From a virus, in IMG/VR virus record IMGVR_UViG_3300030044_000177, positions 1 to 28,135 of that record: a stretch of 28,135 nucleotides of DNA, one strand, 5' to 3'. The stretch's first letter is position 1. Each line of letters opens with the position of its first letter. A program made the translations under genes and the position numbers. Shown piece by piece: positions 1-9,379 of the stretch. The notes beneath the pieces were generated by a model. That model saw only the letters and a program-made list of their open reading frames with translations. It had not been told where the DNA came from and searched no databases.

Positions 1-265
1 GTGTGATGACACCAATCGCGGACGGGTTGAAATCCGAGTCTACGTCAATCGTCGCGTCGCCAATATCGCCCACAAGACACTCATCTTGCGGAACGTTGAT
101 TTGGTTCGCGACGTGACAGCGACCGATCAGCGTCACGGACGTTGATGCGAGCGCGGCATTGATCTCCGCGCTGTTGTCTCCGGCGACGCAAGTGTAGACT
201 GTCGAGGCGCGTGACTGACCGCACAAGAGAACGGCCAAGAATGCGAGATATGAGATGCCGCGCAT
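1..265 (-). CDS. Exported beta-helix (pectate-lyase-like) protein, N-terminal part only
   Basis: This reading frame is open from an ATG at 265 to the left window edge, giving 88 codons with no stop, so the gene is cut by the edge. The ATG overlaps the TGA of the FAD oxidoreductase gene by one base (TGATG), which fixes the start. The product begins MRGISYLAFLAVLLCGQSRA, a clear Sec-type signal peptide with a hydrophobic core and a likely cleavage site near residue 20. The mature part contains NSAEINAALASTSVTLIGR followed by an NVPQDECLVGD stretch. That spacing resembles the opening of pectate-lyase-superfamily right-handed beta-helix proteins such as phage tailspikes. I infer a secreted or virion-surface beta-helix protein. 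The fold call rests on about 60 residues and is moderate; the signal peptide is clear. Confidence 0.6.
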   Translation of the reverse strand, partial: MRGISYLAFLAVLLCGQSRASTVYTCVAGDNSAEINAALASTSVTLIGRCHVANQINVPQDECLVGDIGDATIDVDSDFNPSAIGVIT

Positions 266-1953
266 CAGAATATCGCTCCCAAAGTCGTCAGTTTCGGCGA
301 CACATCGGACGCATAGACAAGCGATTGAACCGACTTCGCGCCCGTCACAGCCGACGCGGCCATGACGCCCGCCGCGTCGCCCATGATTGCGAACTGCGCC
401 TCGTAGCGCATTGCCTGCCACGCGACATGCGAAACCGAGGCGCAGACCGGAACGAGCAAGTTCGTGCATTGCCCCGCCTGCGGGATCAGGATTTCCATAG
501 GAAGCTTGAAGTTCGTTCGTGTCGCGTCACCTGTGATCGAGTCAACGATGCCTTGGTTTTGCGCGTAGGCGTAATAGGCAGATGGATGGTTGTCTAAAGC
601 GTAGGTCGCGTAGCCAATTGAGTGTGCCTGCGAAGTTCCGCCAACAGTATCCGCTTGCACCATCACGTATTCGCCGACCATGCGTCGGCCTTCGCGAACA
701 TAAAGTTGGTATGGGAAATTCCCATTATCCACAAACTCTGTTCCAGCGTAGCCAAATAGCGAGGCATTAGTGTTTAGCCCTGCAGGGGCGTTTGGCGAAT
801 TTGCGACGTAGTAGAAAAACCCCTGCGTCCACGCCTTATGGCCCGCGACAATCGCAGCGCGCTGTGCCGGTGTTCCATCCGCGTAGCCATTGTCTTGATT
901 GAAATAGTCGAGCAGTAAATTATTGGCGCAATACTTGTTCGACCCCATCAGCGTAAGACTACACGCTTGCGCAAGTGTCGTGTAGCTCGCTGCATTGCAG
1001 ACCGCGCCAAGCCATGCGTATGCGCTGTCCTGATACCCAGCAGGAGCCGTAAACGCGACGCCACCATTTGCTATCGGCTGGATCGTTGGGCGAAACCCGG
1101 CGAACTGAATTAACGCATCTGCGCTTCCATTCGCCGCGCCGGTATTTGCAATGAAAGGGAAAACCGGCAACCCGCCAGACAGGTAGTTGACTGTCCCGCC
1201 ATACCCGCTCGGCGACGCCTTCGCCACGCCCGCGAGGCTTTCGCCGTATTGCGCCGAACTTTCGCGCCCGAAAGTGTACGACGCTTTGCTCTGCGCCGCC
1301 GCGCCCGCGAGAACATCACCCTCGTAACTTGCATCTATAAACACGGAGCCGGTGACGATCCCGAGTTGCGTCAATAGGCCGGTGATTGCTAGTCCCGACA
1401 TAATGACGGCGGGATAAACCGACCCACCTGTCGTCACCAATGCCGCATTAATATAAACGTCCACGTTGTAGAGATTGAAACAAAAATTATCTATTGCCTG
1501 CTTGCAATAGATTGGCTGCATGTTGAGCATGCTGGGCGGGAAATAACCCGCATCGGTCGAGGTCGCCGAAGGCGGCGCAGTCGTCGGCCAGTTTGGTTGC
1601 CCTGCCGTGCCGTTCAAGATTGCTATACGTTGGAGCACTTGCCAGAAGGTGCCTCCAATGTTTGTTCTAGACGCCGCCGCAATATCGAATTCCCCCAGTC
1701 CGCCTGCGCCAGTTATGCCGCCGAGATATGCAGTCGGCTCAAGCAACGCTACGCGCATCCCGTTCTGAGCCGCCGCGTTCGCCGCCGCGATCCCTGCGAC
1801 CGTCGCGCCGTAGACTACCACGTCATAAGTGCGCGGACGGATCGTTTGGCCTCTCGCACGCGAGTTTGCCATCACGAGCGCGGTCTGCGCGTGGAGCCGT
1901 TCCGCAAATGCCGACGCGCCCAATCCGGCGATGAGCCCGCGCCGCGTCAGCAT
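265..1953 (-). CDS. FAD-dependent oxidoreductase with Tat signal peptide
   Basis: A 562-aa product from the ATG at 1953, which overlaps the upstream TGA by one base (TGATG). In-frame TTG and GTG codons lie just upstream, but the overlap favours the ATG. The N-terminus has a twin-arginine motif (TRRGLIAG) ahead of a hydrophobic stretch and an AQ-type cleavage site near residue 23. A Rossmann dinucleotide site follows at about residues 43-78 (DVVVYGATVAGIAAA, then LLEPTAYLGG). Later family-like blocks are VFIDASYEGDVLA with FGRESSAQYGESLAG, and near the C-terminus LLVPVCASVSHVAW with IMGDAAGVMAA, where the second FAD contact normally lies. These match the FAD_oxidored (PF12831-type) family over its full length, so the enzyme looks intact. 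Its substrate cannot be read from sequence. An exported flavoenzyme after phage tail genes is unusual. Possible roles are host-envelope modification or virion-associated oxidation; both are inference. Confidence 0.85.
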   Translation of the reverse strand: MLTRRGLIAGLGASAFAERLHAQTALVMANSRARGQTIRPRTYDVVVYGATVAGIAAANAAAQNGMRVALLEPTAYLGGITGAGGLGEFDIAAASRTNIGGTFWQVLQRIAILNGTAGQPNWPTTAPPSATSTDAGYFPPSMLNMQPIYCKQAIDNFCFNLYNVDVYINAALVTTGGSVYPAVIMSGLAITGLLTQLGIVTGSVFIDASYEGDVLAGAAAQSKASYTFGRESSAQYGESLAGVAKASPSGYGGTVNYLSGGLPVFPFIANTGAANGSADALIQFAGFRPTIQPIANGGVAFTAPAGYQDSAYAWLGAVCNAASYTTLAQACSLTLMGSNKYCANNLLLDYFNQDNGYADGTPAQRAAIVAGHKAWTQGFFYYVANSPNAPAGLNTNASLFGYAGTEFVDNGNFPYQLYVREGRRMVGEYVMVQADTVGGTSQAHSIGYATYALDNHPSAYYAYAQNQGIVDSITGDATRTNFKLPMEILIPQAGQCTNLLVPVCASVSHVAWQAMRYEAQFAIMGDAAGVMAASAVTGAKSVQSLVYASDVSPKLTTLGAIF

Positions 1954-2882
1954 CACCAAACACCATAAATGCGGATGAATCCGTTTGCGCCTGGGCCGCC
2001 CGCCGCGTTAGTTCCGCCTCCGCATCCGCCGCCGCCGTAGCCGTAGAACGTCGGAGACGCAGAGCAGGCCACGCCCCCGGCTGCTCCGCTTACGCCAGCG
2101 CCGAACTCTGATGCCGCACCGCCCGCGCCGGCCCCGCCGCCTGACCCACCACTAGCGCCTCCGGAGACAACGTTCGCCACGCCGAAACCTGACGTGTTGC
2201 CGAGGAACGCGCCACCATTTCCAGCCGTACCAGCCGTGCTTGACCCGCCGCCGCCGCTGCTGCCAGGGGAAAAGGGGTAATAAACGTTAGCCGATGTCCC
2301 CGAAGTGTTAGCCGCCCCGCCCGCGACAAGACCCTGCCCGCGTGATGCACCGCCGACACCACCGACGCCAGCCGCGCCTGCCAAGCCCCCGTTGCTGCCA
2401 AGCGTCTGCAAACCCAAACCAGTGGAGCCTGTAAGGGTCGTAGTGCCGCCCTGGCCTCCGTTCGATCCTGCTGCCCCGAGCACCCCTCCCGCGCCAACGG
2501 TATTCGTAAGCGTAGCCCCAGGAGTGACCAATAACGGATAGGCCATCACGCAGCCCGCCGATGCCCCACCGCCGCCGCCTGCTGTGCTAGGGGTTGCTTG
2601 TCCCCCGCCGCCTCCACCACCGCCCCCGCACTGATCGACGTAAACGATGCCCTGGCTTGTGGCCGGGACCGTACAAACAGAGTTGTTGCCGCTTGGCACG
2701 CACGTAAATGCGCCTGATCCCGTGCATGTCGTCGCCGTGCCGTTCGTGGTGCAGAGAAAGGATTGGAAAGAGCCAACGCTCCCGCCGGGGCCGATCTGCG
2801 CCTCGCCAAGCGATAACCACAGCATCATCGCCGCCAGCAATACGCCACCGAGCGCGAGCGCCTTGAACAAGTTCCGTTTCAT
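1953..2882 (-). CDS. Glycine-rich adhesin/tail-tip-like protein with N-terminal signal or anchor
   Basis: A 309-aa product. The ATG at 2882 follows the upstream TGA after one base, with an AAAAGG-type SD in the preceding gene; an in-frame TTG at 2903 is less likely. Residues 1-28 (MKRNLFKALALGGVLLAAMM and onward) form a signal peptide or membrane anchor ending in GEAQ. After a short Cys-containing region (two close Cys pairs), most of the protein is Gly runs with Ala/Ser/Thr, including a run of nine Gly after DQC. It ends in NGFIRIYGVW, a beta-strand ending typical of phage glycine-rich tail proteins (Gly_rich_2-like). Polyglycine-II packing is known in T-even-like phage S16 gp38 adhesins, so a receptor-contact role is plausible. 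The position after the internal virion proteins fits a host-recognition gene. Exact function is not provable from composition. Confidence 0.65.
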   Translation of the reverse strand: MKRNLFKALALGGVLLAAMMLWLSLGEAQIGPGGSVGSFQSFLCTTNGTATTCTGSGAFTCVPSGNNSVCTVPATSQGIVYVDQCGGGGGGGGGQATPSTAGGGGGASAGCVMAYPLLVTPGATLTNTVGAGGVLGAAGSNGGQGGTTTLTGSTGLGLQTLGSNGGLAGAAGVGGVGGASRGQGLVAGGAANTSGTSANVYYPFSPGSSGGGGSSTAGTAGNGGAFLGNTSGFGVANVVSGGASGGSGGGAGAGGAASEFGAGVSGAAGGVACSASPTFYGYGGGGCGGGTNAAGGPGANGFIRIYGVW

Positions 2883-2883
2883 G

Positions 2884-5268
2884 TCATATTGCCTTTTGCG
2901 CAACTTCTAGGGCTTTTGCGACGGTATTGTCAGGCACGCCGAGTATAGCCTTAGTTTCGCGCTTTGTCGCGGCTTTTGCCTTTTCCGAGGCGGACATTAG
3001 GCGAGAAACTAGTTCTTCATGTGTTTTTTTGCGCTTGACGGAGCCGCCGCGAGCATATGCAGGCTGCAATTGGCCTTGTGGTTGCGGGTTGTTGTTTGGC
3101 GATGATGTCGCGGCAATGGCGGCACGGGGGACAAAGCCACGTAGCGCGCTCATCAAAGATGGTTTTGCTGCGATTGCGGCGGTAGTGTTGGCAATCTTTG
3201 CGGGATTTCCCTCCATGAGCATGTTTGCTATGGCCTCGTTTATGGCCTGCCGATGATTAGTCCCATGCTGTGCGGCGAACCCATACGCGCCGCCCGCAAC
3301 CGCGCCTTTCCACATATCCTGGCCTGCTTCATGCGCTCCCGCCGCGCCAACTAACGCGCCTCCCGCCGTTGGTCCGAGGGATTGAGCTACAGACCCGATA
3401 AATCCATGTCCAAACGGCTGAGGACCATGTCCTTGGTCCGTCAATCGCTGACCCGTCAGAGAATTGCCTAGCGATTGGCGCAATTGATCCATGCGGTCTT
3501 CGACGCGAAGAAAGCTTTCAACTTTATCGGCATAAGGACCAAGTGCGTTTCTGAGTTTTCCTGCCGTTGCAGGATCATTGAATTGTCTGAGAGCATTCGT
3601 CCGCGCGTTAGCGTTCGTCACCTTCTGCGCCATATCCGCCGCGACGCCTTGGCTGAATAACGCCTTTTGCGTAGAGTTCAGGCTGTTAAGCGCTGCATCG
3701 GATTGCGAAGATTGCAAGGCGTTTTTCTTGCCAAGATATTTTAGACCCGCTGTGAAGGCGTCATTTTCTCCGAAGAAACCCGCCGCTCCCGCGCGAGCCT
3801 GTGCATATTCAGGAACGGCATTGTCCAAGTGGTTAACCAATGCTGTGCGCAACGATCCAATCAACCTTGAGTCATTGGTCGGTTTTCCCAACCCCGTTAA
3901 AGATGAATCATATTGACTGTCCAAATTTCGTTTAACTATATCCCAGAATTGCAGATTTGGCGTAGTGCCGGGCGGAAGCGTAAGATTGCCGTTTGCATCC
4001 GTAACAAATGGATTTTTGACTATCGGGCCAGAAGCTCCTGTTTGCGCTCTTTGTAGTACGGCTTCCTCTTGGCTTACGCGATTTGCGTCTCCTATCGCCT
4101 TTTTGACGGACGGAGATTGAATTAGGTTTTCTAGATCGGGCGTCCAAACCGATTGCGCGTTAGGAGAACTAAAAGCCGTTTTGTAATTTGCAGCATTGGC
4201 GACCTTCGCTTTTGAGGACAGGTCATCCATTATTTCAGTTGGATTTAGATTGCTACCAAAGAGATTTTGCAGGAAAGCTTGAGACCTATCCCCTTGTTCG
4301 TTGAACCGAGATTCAACAACATTTCGTATTGTTTGCTGCGCCTCCGGTGACCCTACGGCGGCCTTGTCAGCCAATCGGCGAAGTTGTCCGCCGCCCAATG
4401 CGTCGGCAACGGTGACAGGCTGATTTGCGTCAATAGCGTTAGAAATATCGTTAGGAGACAATGCCGCGCTCGGATCGCGCGCGCTCTGAATGGCTTTTGC
4501 TGCCTCAGATTTTGGGCTAGTCAATCCAAGCTTGGAAAGCGCGGTTCCCGCCGCCTCGCTTACCGCTGGCGCGACCGCACCTAACCCCGCGCCCCACATC
4601 GCCCCGGATTTCGCGTTCTTTAGTCTATCGTCAAGTGTATCGCCGTTGCCGGCTCCATAGGCTGCGCCAAGCCCGGCCCCGACGACGCCCGAACCCAATG
4701 TAGCGGCCCCAAGACTGCCCAAACGAGGAGCCACGACACGAGCAGCGTTACCAACAGCTGCAACAGGTCCGTCAATAGGTAACGCCAATCCGCCCGCGAC
4801 GACTGGCGCGACCATGCTAGTAATAGGAAACGCGCTGCTAATTCTTGCATTATCAGCCTCAATGCGCTGTTTTTGTTGGCTAAAACGATCAGAAAAACTT
4901 GTGTTCGGATTTGTCTCCCCGATGTTATCAACAGCGGCCCATTTCGGCAAATATGTTTCGCCCGCCTGAATAGCCGCGCCTATGTCATGGGCGAAGGGAA
5001 CTGAATTAGCCACTCCATAAGTCAGCGCGTCGCCCCATCCGGGTGTTTTTGGCGTAGGCCCGGCAGTCGCGCTCTTGTCTCCCGTAACAGGAGGCTTTGG
5101 CCCCGGCGAAGGTGCATTGAACGCCTTGTTAAGTTCGTCAAAATCGCTTTCGTCGTCTTGTTTGGGCGCGGCGTCGCTTTGTGGCGCAGTCTTGCCTTGC
5201 GCCGGCTTGGCGGCGGGAGCGGCCTGAAAGGCGGCGTTGAGTTCGTCGAAATCTTCGCTATCCGCCAT
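2884..5268 (-). CDS. Large internal virion / DNA-ejection-type protein
   Basis: A 794-aa product. I place the start at ATG 5268 because GAGG lies five bases upstream. It overlaps the end of the 1373-aa gene by 11 nt. A TTG at 5283 would add five residues. The N-terminus has two copies of an acidic motif, DFDELNAAF and DFDELNKAF, about 35 residues apart. Next comes a hydrophobic Gly/Ala-rich region (about residues 140-250; VGAGLGAAYGAG, MWGAGLGAVAP), then a long helical Gln/Asn-rich body, a second Gly/Ala patch (ALVGAAGAHEAG) and a basic tail with YARGGSVKRKKTHEEL. Glycine-rich amphipathic stretches in a long helical virion protein are typical of podovirus ejection proteins that form a channel through the envelope. 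No enzymatic motif is seen. Family membership is inferred from architecture and position. Confidence 0.6.
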   Translation of the reverse strand: MADSEDFDELNAAFQAAPAAKPAQGKTAPQSDAAPKQDDESDFDELNKAFNAPSPGPKPPVTGDKSATAGPTPKTPGWGDALTYGVANSVPFAHDIGAAIQAGETYLPKWAAVDNIGETNPNTSFSDRFSQQKQRIEADNARISSAFPITSMVAPVVAGGLALPIDGPVAAVGNAARVVAPRLGSLGAATLGSGVVGAGLGAAYGAGNGDTLDDRLKNAKSGAMWGAGLGAVAPAVSEAAGTALSKLGLTSPKSEAAKAIQSARDPSAALSPNDISNAIDANQPVTVADALGGGQLRRLADKAAVGSPEAQQTIRNVVESRFNEQGDRSQAFLQNLFGSNLNPTEIMDDLSSKAKVANAANYKTAFSSPNAQSVWTPDLENLIQSPSVKKAIGDANRVSQEEAVLQRAQTGASGPIVKNPFVTDANGNLTLPPGTTPNLQFWDIVKRNLDSQYDSSLTGLGKPTNDSRLIGSLRTALVNHLDNAVPEYAQARAGAAGFFGENDAFTAGLKYLGKKNALQSSQSDAALNSLNSTQKALFSQGVAADMAQKVTNANARTNALRQFNDPATAGKLRNALGPYADKVESFLRVEDRMDQLRQSLGNSLTGQRLTDQGHGPQPFGHGFIGSVAQSLGPTAGGALVGAAGAHEAGQDMWKGAVAGGAYGFAAQHGTNHRQAINEAIANMLMEGNPAKIANTTAAIAAKPSLMSALRGFVPRAAIAATSSPNNNPQPQGQLQPAYARGGSVKRKKTHEELVSRLMSASEKAKAATKRETKAILGVPDNTVAKALEVAQKAI

Positions 5269-8200
5269 TGCCGCCTCGGACAAAATAACGCGCTAGATTA
5301 GGATCAACATTATTGGCTCTCAAAACTTTATCTATAACTTGCGGTGAATATTTACCCGATGTAAGTTTGCTAAAGGCCTGTCCTTTATTCAACATAAGAT
5401 CTTGCAGTTCTTTTGTTTCTAAATCGTATTTCTGGGGACCATTCTTATCTGAAAAATCATCCGCCGCTCCATACGATGTTCCCATTGGGCTGTCGGATTT
5501 CCATTGCAGGGCATGCTTGTATCGATCTTGAGCCCGCATTTGATCCGTCATCAGGCGAGCGGATATCTCCGATGACGCCTCTGGCGGTTGATCCAAACTC
5601 GCGTTAGCGCCCTTGAAGACGTTCAGCGCGCCAAGAGTGTGTTCGTCGGCTCCTTGCGCCCTAGCCGCTCCTTGCAAAGCGTTAATCTTGGCCTCAAGAG
5701 CCGCGCCCTTGTCGCCTTCGCCGAAATAGCCGTTACCCATCCCAAATTGGGAGGCGAGTTCATTAGCGTATTTGGTAAATCCGGCGCGCATTGAGAACGT
5801 CGGACCAGCGGCGTTCATGCCGGTTTGCTGATAAGCGTCCGCAAGCGTTGCCGCCATCGTTCGCGTGTAACCAGAGGTTTCCTGAGCTGCTTGGGAGGCT
5901 TTCTGAGAACTGTCTAAATAAGCGGCGGATTGAGCAATATCATGCGGAGCCTGGGGTCCAGACAAAACCTCGTTCTTAGCTCGATTGGCGCTGTCACTAT
6001 TGTAACCTACGCCTCTTAGGTCTATCCCACTTGCAGAAATAGGCGGCGTCACAGACGGGTTGACTGTAGTTGAATCCCCTTGTTTGTTCGCCGCATTAGG
6101 AACGCCGCCCATGAGCGGGACGCCTGTTGTCGCAATCCTCTTGTCAACAACCCCTAGATTGCCCTTCGGGTTCAGGATCATGCCATTATCGAGAACGCTT
6201 TCGCGAGCCGCCGCGACGCCTGTCCGTTGCGTCTCGGCCTGTTCGCGAGCGATATCCGCCTGCGTCTTGCCTGCATCCATATAGCCCTTCGCTCCAGCGC
6301 CAAGCCCCTGTAGAGCCGCGCCGAGAACGGACTGCCCGCGATAGCTTCCGACCGCGCCAAGGCCGCTCAGCACGCCCATTAGAGCGCGCTCACCCATGCC
6401 GCCGTTCGTGGCGGATTGACCGTCAGGCTGACCGTGGAAGAATTTGCCGAGACTGTCGAAAAGGCCGGGCTGTTGCGCGGGAGTAGCTTGCGGTTGACCG
6501 CCGCCACCCCCCATATTCGAGACCGGCGCGGGGTTTATCCCTTGCTGATATGCTTTTACCACAGCGTCGCCGCGCCACGGCTTGAGGCCGCCCGTCGCCA
6601 TTTGGTCGATAGCGAATTGATTTGCCAAATTCGCATGAGCCGGGTTTGTCGGATCAATGCCTTTCGCCATCGCCTCGTTACCGAGACCGTTACGCACATT
6701 GAGTTGAAACGCGCCGAACGAAAACGGCTTTCCGGTCTGCGGATCAATATCGACCGAACTTGCCCCATTGGGGTTTTTCGGCGAAATGGCGCGAAGTCCT
6801 TCTGTGTTGGCGACGCCAAGCGCAAATTCAGGTTTCACACCGCGATAGATTGAATAATCACGAATGAACGCGGCCTGCCCTGCCTGATCGGTTCCATAGG
6901 CTGATGGCTCGGGAGCCGTAGACGGGCGCGCGCCATCGTAGGTAGGAGCGGCCCATGCGCCCAATCCAGCTTGCGCAGCCGATGGCGCAACATTCGCCGT
7001 TGCCGCAGCGGGAGGAGCAAGTCCAGCCGCTGAAGACGCGGGACGCTTGAACGCATCGGGCGGAACGGGAATATCTTTCGGCCCCGGCGCTATCTTGTCC
7101 GGGTCAGGCGTTGGTTGTGCGTTTACATCATCGGGAGAAATCATCGGCGACAGGGGAGAAAAGCCAGCGTTAGCGCCCGAAATCCCGTCCGAAGTTTTGG
7201 GCGCCGCTTCCGAATGAGCCGAAGGAGGAGCAAGGCCACCCACTCGCTGACGCGCGATCATAGCCTCCGGGCTAAGCGCGTCATCAACGGGAGCGTCGCC
7301 GTGCGGATTGATATTGTCATCCCCAACACTATCGCCGTCCGCGTGATGCTCGCGAGGGACAAGGCCACCACTCTTGAGCGCGACCATCGCCAACGCGTCG
7401 CCGATAGAGCTTGCTGCATCCGCCGCATACGGAGCCGCATCGCTACCTAATTTCGCCAATGTCCCTATCGTTTGCAGATTGCTGTTGGCGGAATTGTTGC
7501 TATTCGCCCCGGCAGGCTGAGCGGGGTTAAGCGTGTATTTCGGTTGACCCGCCTGCGACGCCAGCGCGCTTGAAACAGGTCCATTCGCTGAGCTATTCGG
7601 CGCTTGCTCCATAACCTTTTCGCCGGCGGCTAGACCCTTCTCACGCTGCTGCAACGCAGCATCGCTCTGATAAGGATCATCGATATAACCACCGTCATCA
7701 CGCTTAAGCGCCAGTCCGCCATGAGAGTAAGTCGGAGCCATCGCCGCCCCAAGACCGGAAACGACGCTCTTGCCCGCATCATAAATTTGCGTGCCATCGT
7801 TATACAGCCCCTTCATCTGCTGATATTGATTGGCAAGTTGCCCAAGGCCCTGCATTTGCGGAGGCGTAGGCGAGTGCTGGAACGCAATACGGCGAGCCGC
7901 CGATTGCTGCGGAGCCGGAACGTAGGTTCCGCTACCAGGAGTTCCGTTTGACCCTAGACCATATTCGCCAGAGTTCGGATCAAACACCAGTCCGCCGCCG
8001 CCAGATTTCGAGGCGCGGTCATAATCAACCGTCTTCAATCCGCCGGCCAATCCGACCGCCTCGGGATGCTTTTTCTCGACCTCATCGGCCATAAATCCGA
8101 TATGCGTGACTTTTTCAGGATCGCCCTTGTATTTGAACGAGTAGATTTTCAGGCCGTTCTTGGCGCGGCCCATTTCGCGGATATCCGTCTTTGCGCGACG

Positions 8201-9379
8201 ATCCGAAAGCAGATTTCCAAACAAGCCGGTAGGCTGCGTGGTCGAAGTCGTCGAACCGGAAAGCGATCCCGTCCCTTCCGCGACATTTGCCGCAAACTGC
8301 GCCGTCTGGAAAGGATACGCCTGCTGTTGCAGAAATTGATTGTAAAGCGCAGTCTGGCCGGCCTGTTGCGTTGCCTGTTCCTGTTGACCGGCAGTCAACT
8401 GAGCTGTAGCGCCCTGCAATGCGGCAGATTGTGCGCCCGCGCCCAAACCCGCAAGAGAATTAGATGTTTCCGAACCGATATTGTACTCACCTTGGCTTAT
8501 ATTACCCAATCCGGACGCGGCTTGATAATCGGCGTTTCCAACACCCGCCGCATTCGTCGCGTATTGGGCAGCAGTCCCCGCATTTTCGTTAAATGCCTGT
8601 TGGCTTAGTCCAGCTTCCTGAGTCGCCCCGGTCTGTATCGCAGCGCGATTGGCTTGCGCCGCGCCGAGGTTAACACCCTGCTGTTGCTGCGCCGCTCCTA
8701 GAGCGGTATTGTATCCCGTGTTAAGCAACCCGGAATAGATGTTTGCATTTGCCAAGTTTTGCTGTTGCGAAAGATTAGCCGCCGCTATACCGGCCCGATC
8801 CCCGCCGAATGCGCCAGACGTAATCGCGTTGCCCAATTGACCAGCCATAGCTTGCTGATTGTTCTGATTTAGCAAAGCGGATTCCGACCCTACAACGTCG
8901 GACAGATACGGACTCATAAATTGATTGATTTGATCCGCCCCGATTTGCTGGGCATTGACCGCTTGAGTTCCTGAATTTATAAGACCTTCGGCCTGCAAAT
9001 TGCCAGAATACGCCTGCTGAGCGCCTTGCTCTAGATAATCGTTAGATTGACCAAGAAAGTTGTTAGAATAATTCTGACCTTGTGTGATATCTGATGCAGC
9101 CGTTGAATAATTTGGCAGAGACATCCCTTCTGACGCAAGCAAATTTCCGGTAGCACTTGAATAATATGGCTGGGCTTGGTTCGCCGCAGTGTTCGTATTT
9201 TGGATGCCCGCTTGCTGCGTGCCCGTCAGTGGCGCGACGAACGCATTAGGGTCCGTGCTGTATTGCTGAAACGGCGTGTTAGCTGCGGCCTGAGCTTGCG
9301 TGTTGACGGCATTGTAACGCGCGAGCACGTCCTGGGGAACTTGTACGGTGGAAGTCGAGGTCGAGGTTTTCCCGCCCAA
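5258..9379 (-). CDS. 1373-aa virion protein with internal S74-like region and lysozyme-like domain
   Basis: The gene starts at a TTG (9379) directly after the TAA of the acetyltransferase gene, with GGGGAGG upstream at good spacing; no ATG is near. The N-terminus (GGKTSTSTSTVQVPQDVLA) and a Gln/Asn/Ala-rich helical region to about residue 385 match a recurrent podovirus virion family. Residues about 389-455 (LLSDRRAKTDI, FKYKG, HIGFMADEVEKKHPEAV) resemble the Peptidase_S74 intramolecular chaperone of tail fibres; the conserved Ser is S392. After a Pro/Ala-rich linker, residues about 825-950 look like a lysozyme or lytic transglycosylase domain: ALGVANTEG with candidate catalytic E860, then FGAFQLNVRNGLG. 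The remainder is helical with a Gly/Ala patch. The likely role is a peptidoglycan-degrading, T7 gp16-like internal protein needed during DNA entry. An internal S74 region is unusual. Confidence 0.7.
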   Translation of the reverse strand: MGGKTSTSTSTVQVPQDVLARYNAVNTQAQAAANTPFQQYSTDPNAFVAPLTGTQQAGIQNTNTAANQAQPYYSSATGNLLASEGMSLPNYSTAASDITQGQNYSNNFLGQSNDYLEQGAQQAYSGNLQAEGLINSGTQAVNAQQIGADQINQFMSPYLSDVVGSESALLNQNNQQAMAGQLGNAITSGAFGGDRAGIAAANLSQQQNLANANIYSGLLNTGYNTALGAAQQQQGVNLGAAQANRAAIQTGATQEAGLSQQAFNENAGTAAQYATNAAGVGNADYQAASGLGNISQGEYNIGSETSNSLAGLGAGAQSAALQGATAQLTAGQQEQATQQAGQTALYNQFLQQQAYPFQTAQFAANVAEGTGSLSGSTTSTTQPTGLFGNLLSDRRAKTDIREMGRAKNGLKIYSFKYKGDPEKVTHIGFMADEVEKKHPEAVGLAGGLKTVDYDRASKSGGGGLVFDPNSGEYGLGSNGTPGSGTYVPAPQQSAARRIAFQHSPTPPQMQGLGQLANQYQQMKGLYNDGTQIYDAGKSVVSGLGAAMAPTYSHGGLALKRDDGGYIDDPYQSDAALQQREKGLAAGEKVMEQAPNSSANGPVSSALASQAGQPKYTLNPAQPAGANSNNSANSNLQTIGTLAKLGSDAAPYAADAASSIGDALAMVALKSGGLVPREHHADGDSVGDDNINPHGDAPVDDALSPEAMIARQRVGGLAPPSAHSEAAPKTSDGISGANAGFSPLSPMISPDDVNAQPTPDPDKIAPGPKDIPVPPDAFKRPASSAAGLAPPAAATANVAPSAAQAGLGAWAAPTYDGARPSTAPEPSAYGTDQAGQAAFIRDYSIYRGVKPEFALGVANTEGLRAISPKNPNGASSVDIDPQTGKPFSFGAFQLNVRNGLGNEAMAKGIDPTNPAHANLANQFAIDQMATGGLKPWRGDAVVKAYQQGINPAPVSNMGGGGGQPQATPAQQPGLFDSLGKFFHGQPDGQSATNGGMGERALMGVLSGLGAVGSYRGQSVLGAALQGLGAGAKGYMDAGKTQADIAREQAETQRTGVAAARESVLDNGMILNPKGNLGVVDKRIATTGVPLMGGVPNAANKQGDSTTVNPSVTPPISASGIDLRGVGYNSDSANRAKNEVLSGPQAPHDIAQSAAYLDSSQKASQAAQETSGYTRTMAATLADAYQQTGMNAAGPTFSMRAGFTKYANELASQFGMGNGYFGEGDKGAALEAKINALQGAARAQGADEHTLGALNVFKGANASLDQPPEASSEISARLMTDQMRAQDRYKHALQWKSDSPMGTSYGAADDFSDKNGPQKYDLETKELQDLMLNKGQAFSKLTSGKYSPQVIDKVLRANNVDPNLARYFVRGGNGG

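Noticed and set aside
5313-8608. Plus-strand open frames opposite the 1373-aa gene, including one of 180 codons
   Set aside because: Arg/Leu/Ser-rich shadow translations with no domain; the minus-strand gene is continuous and has a clear family match.
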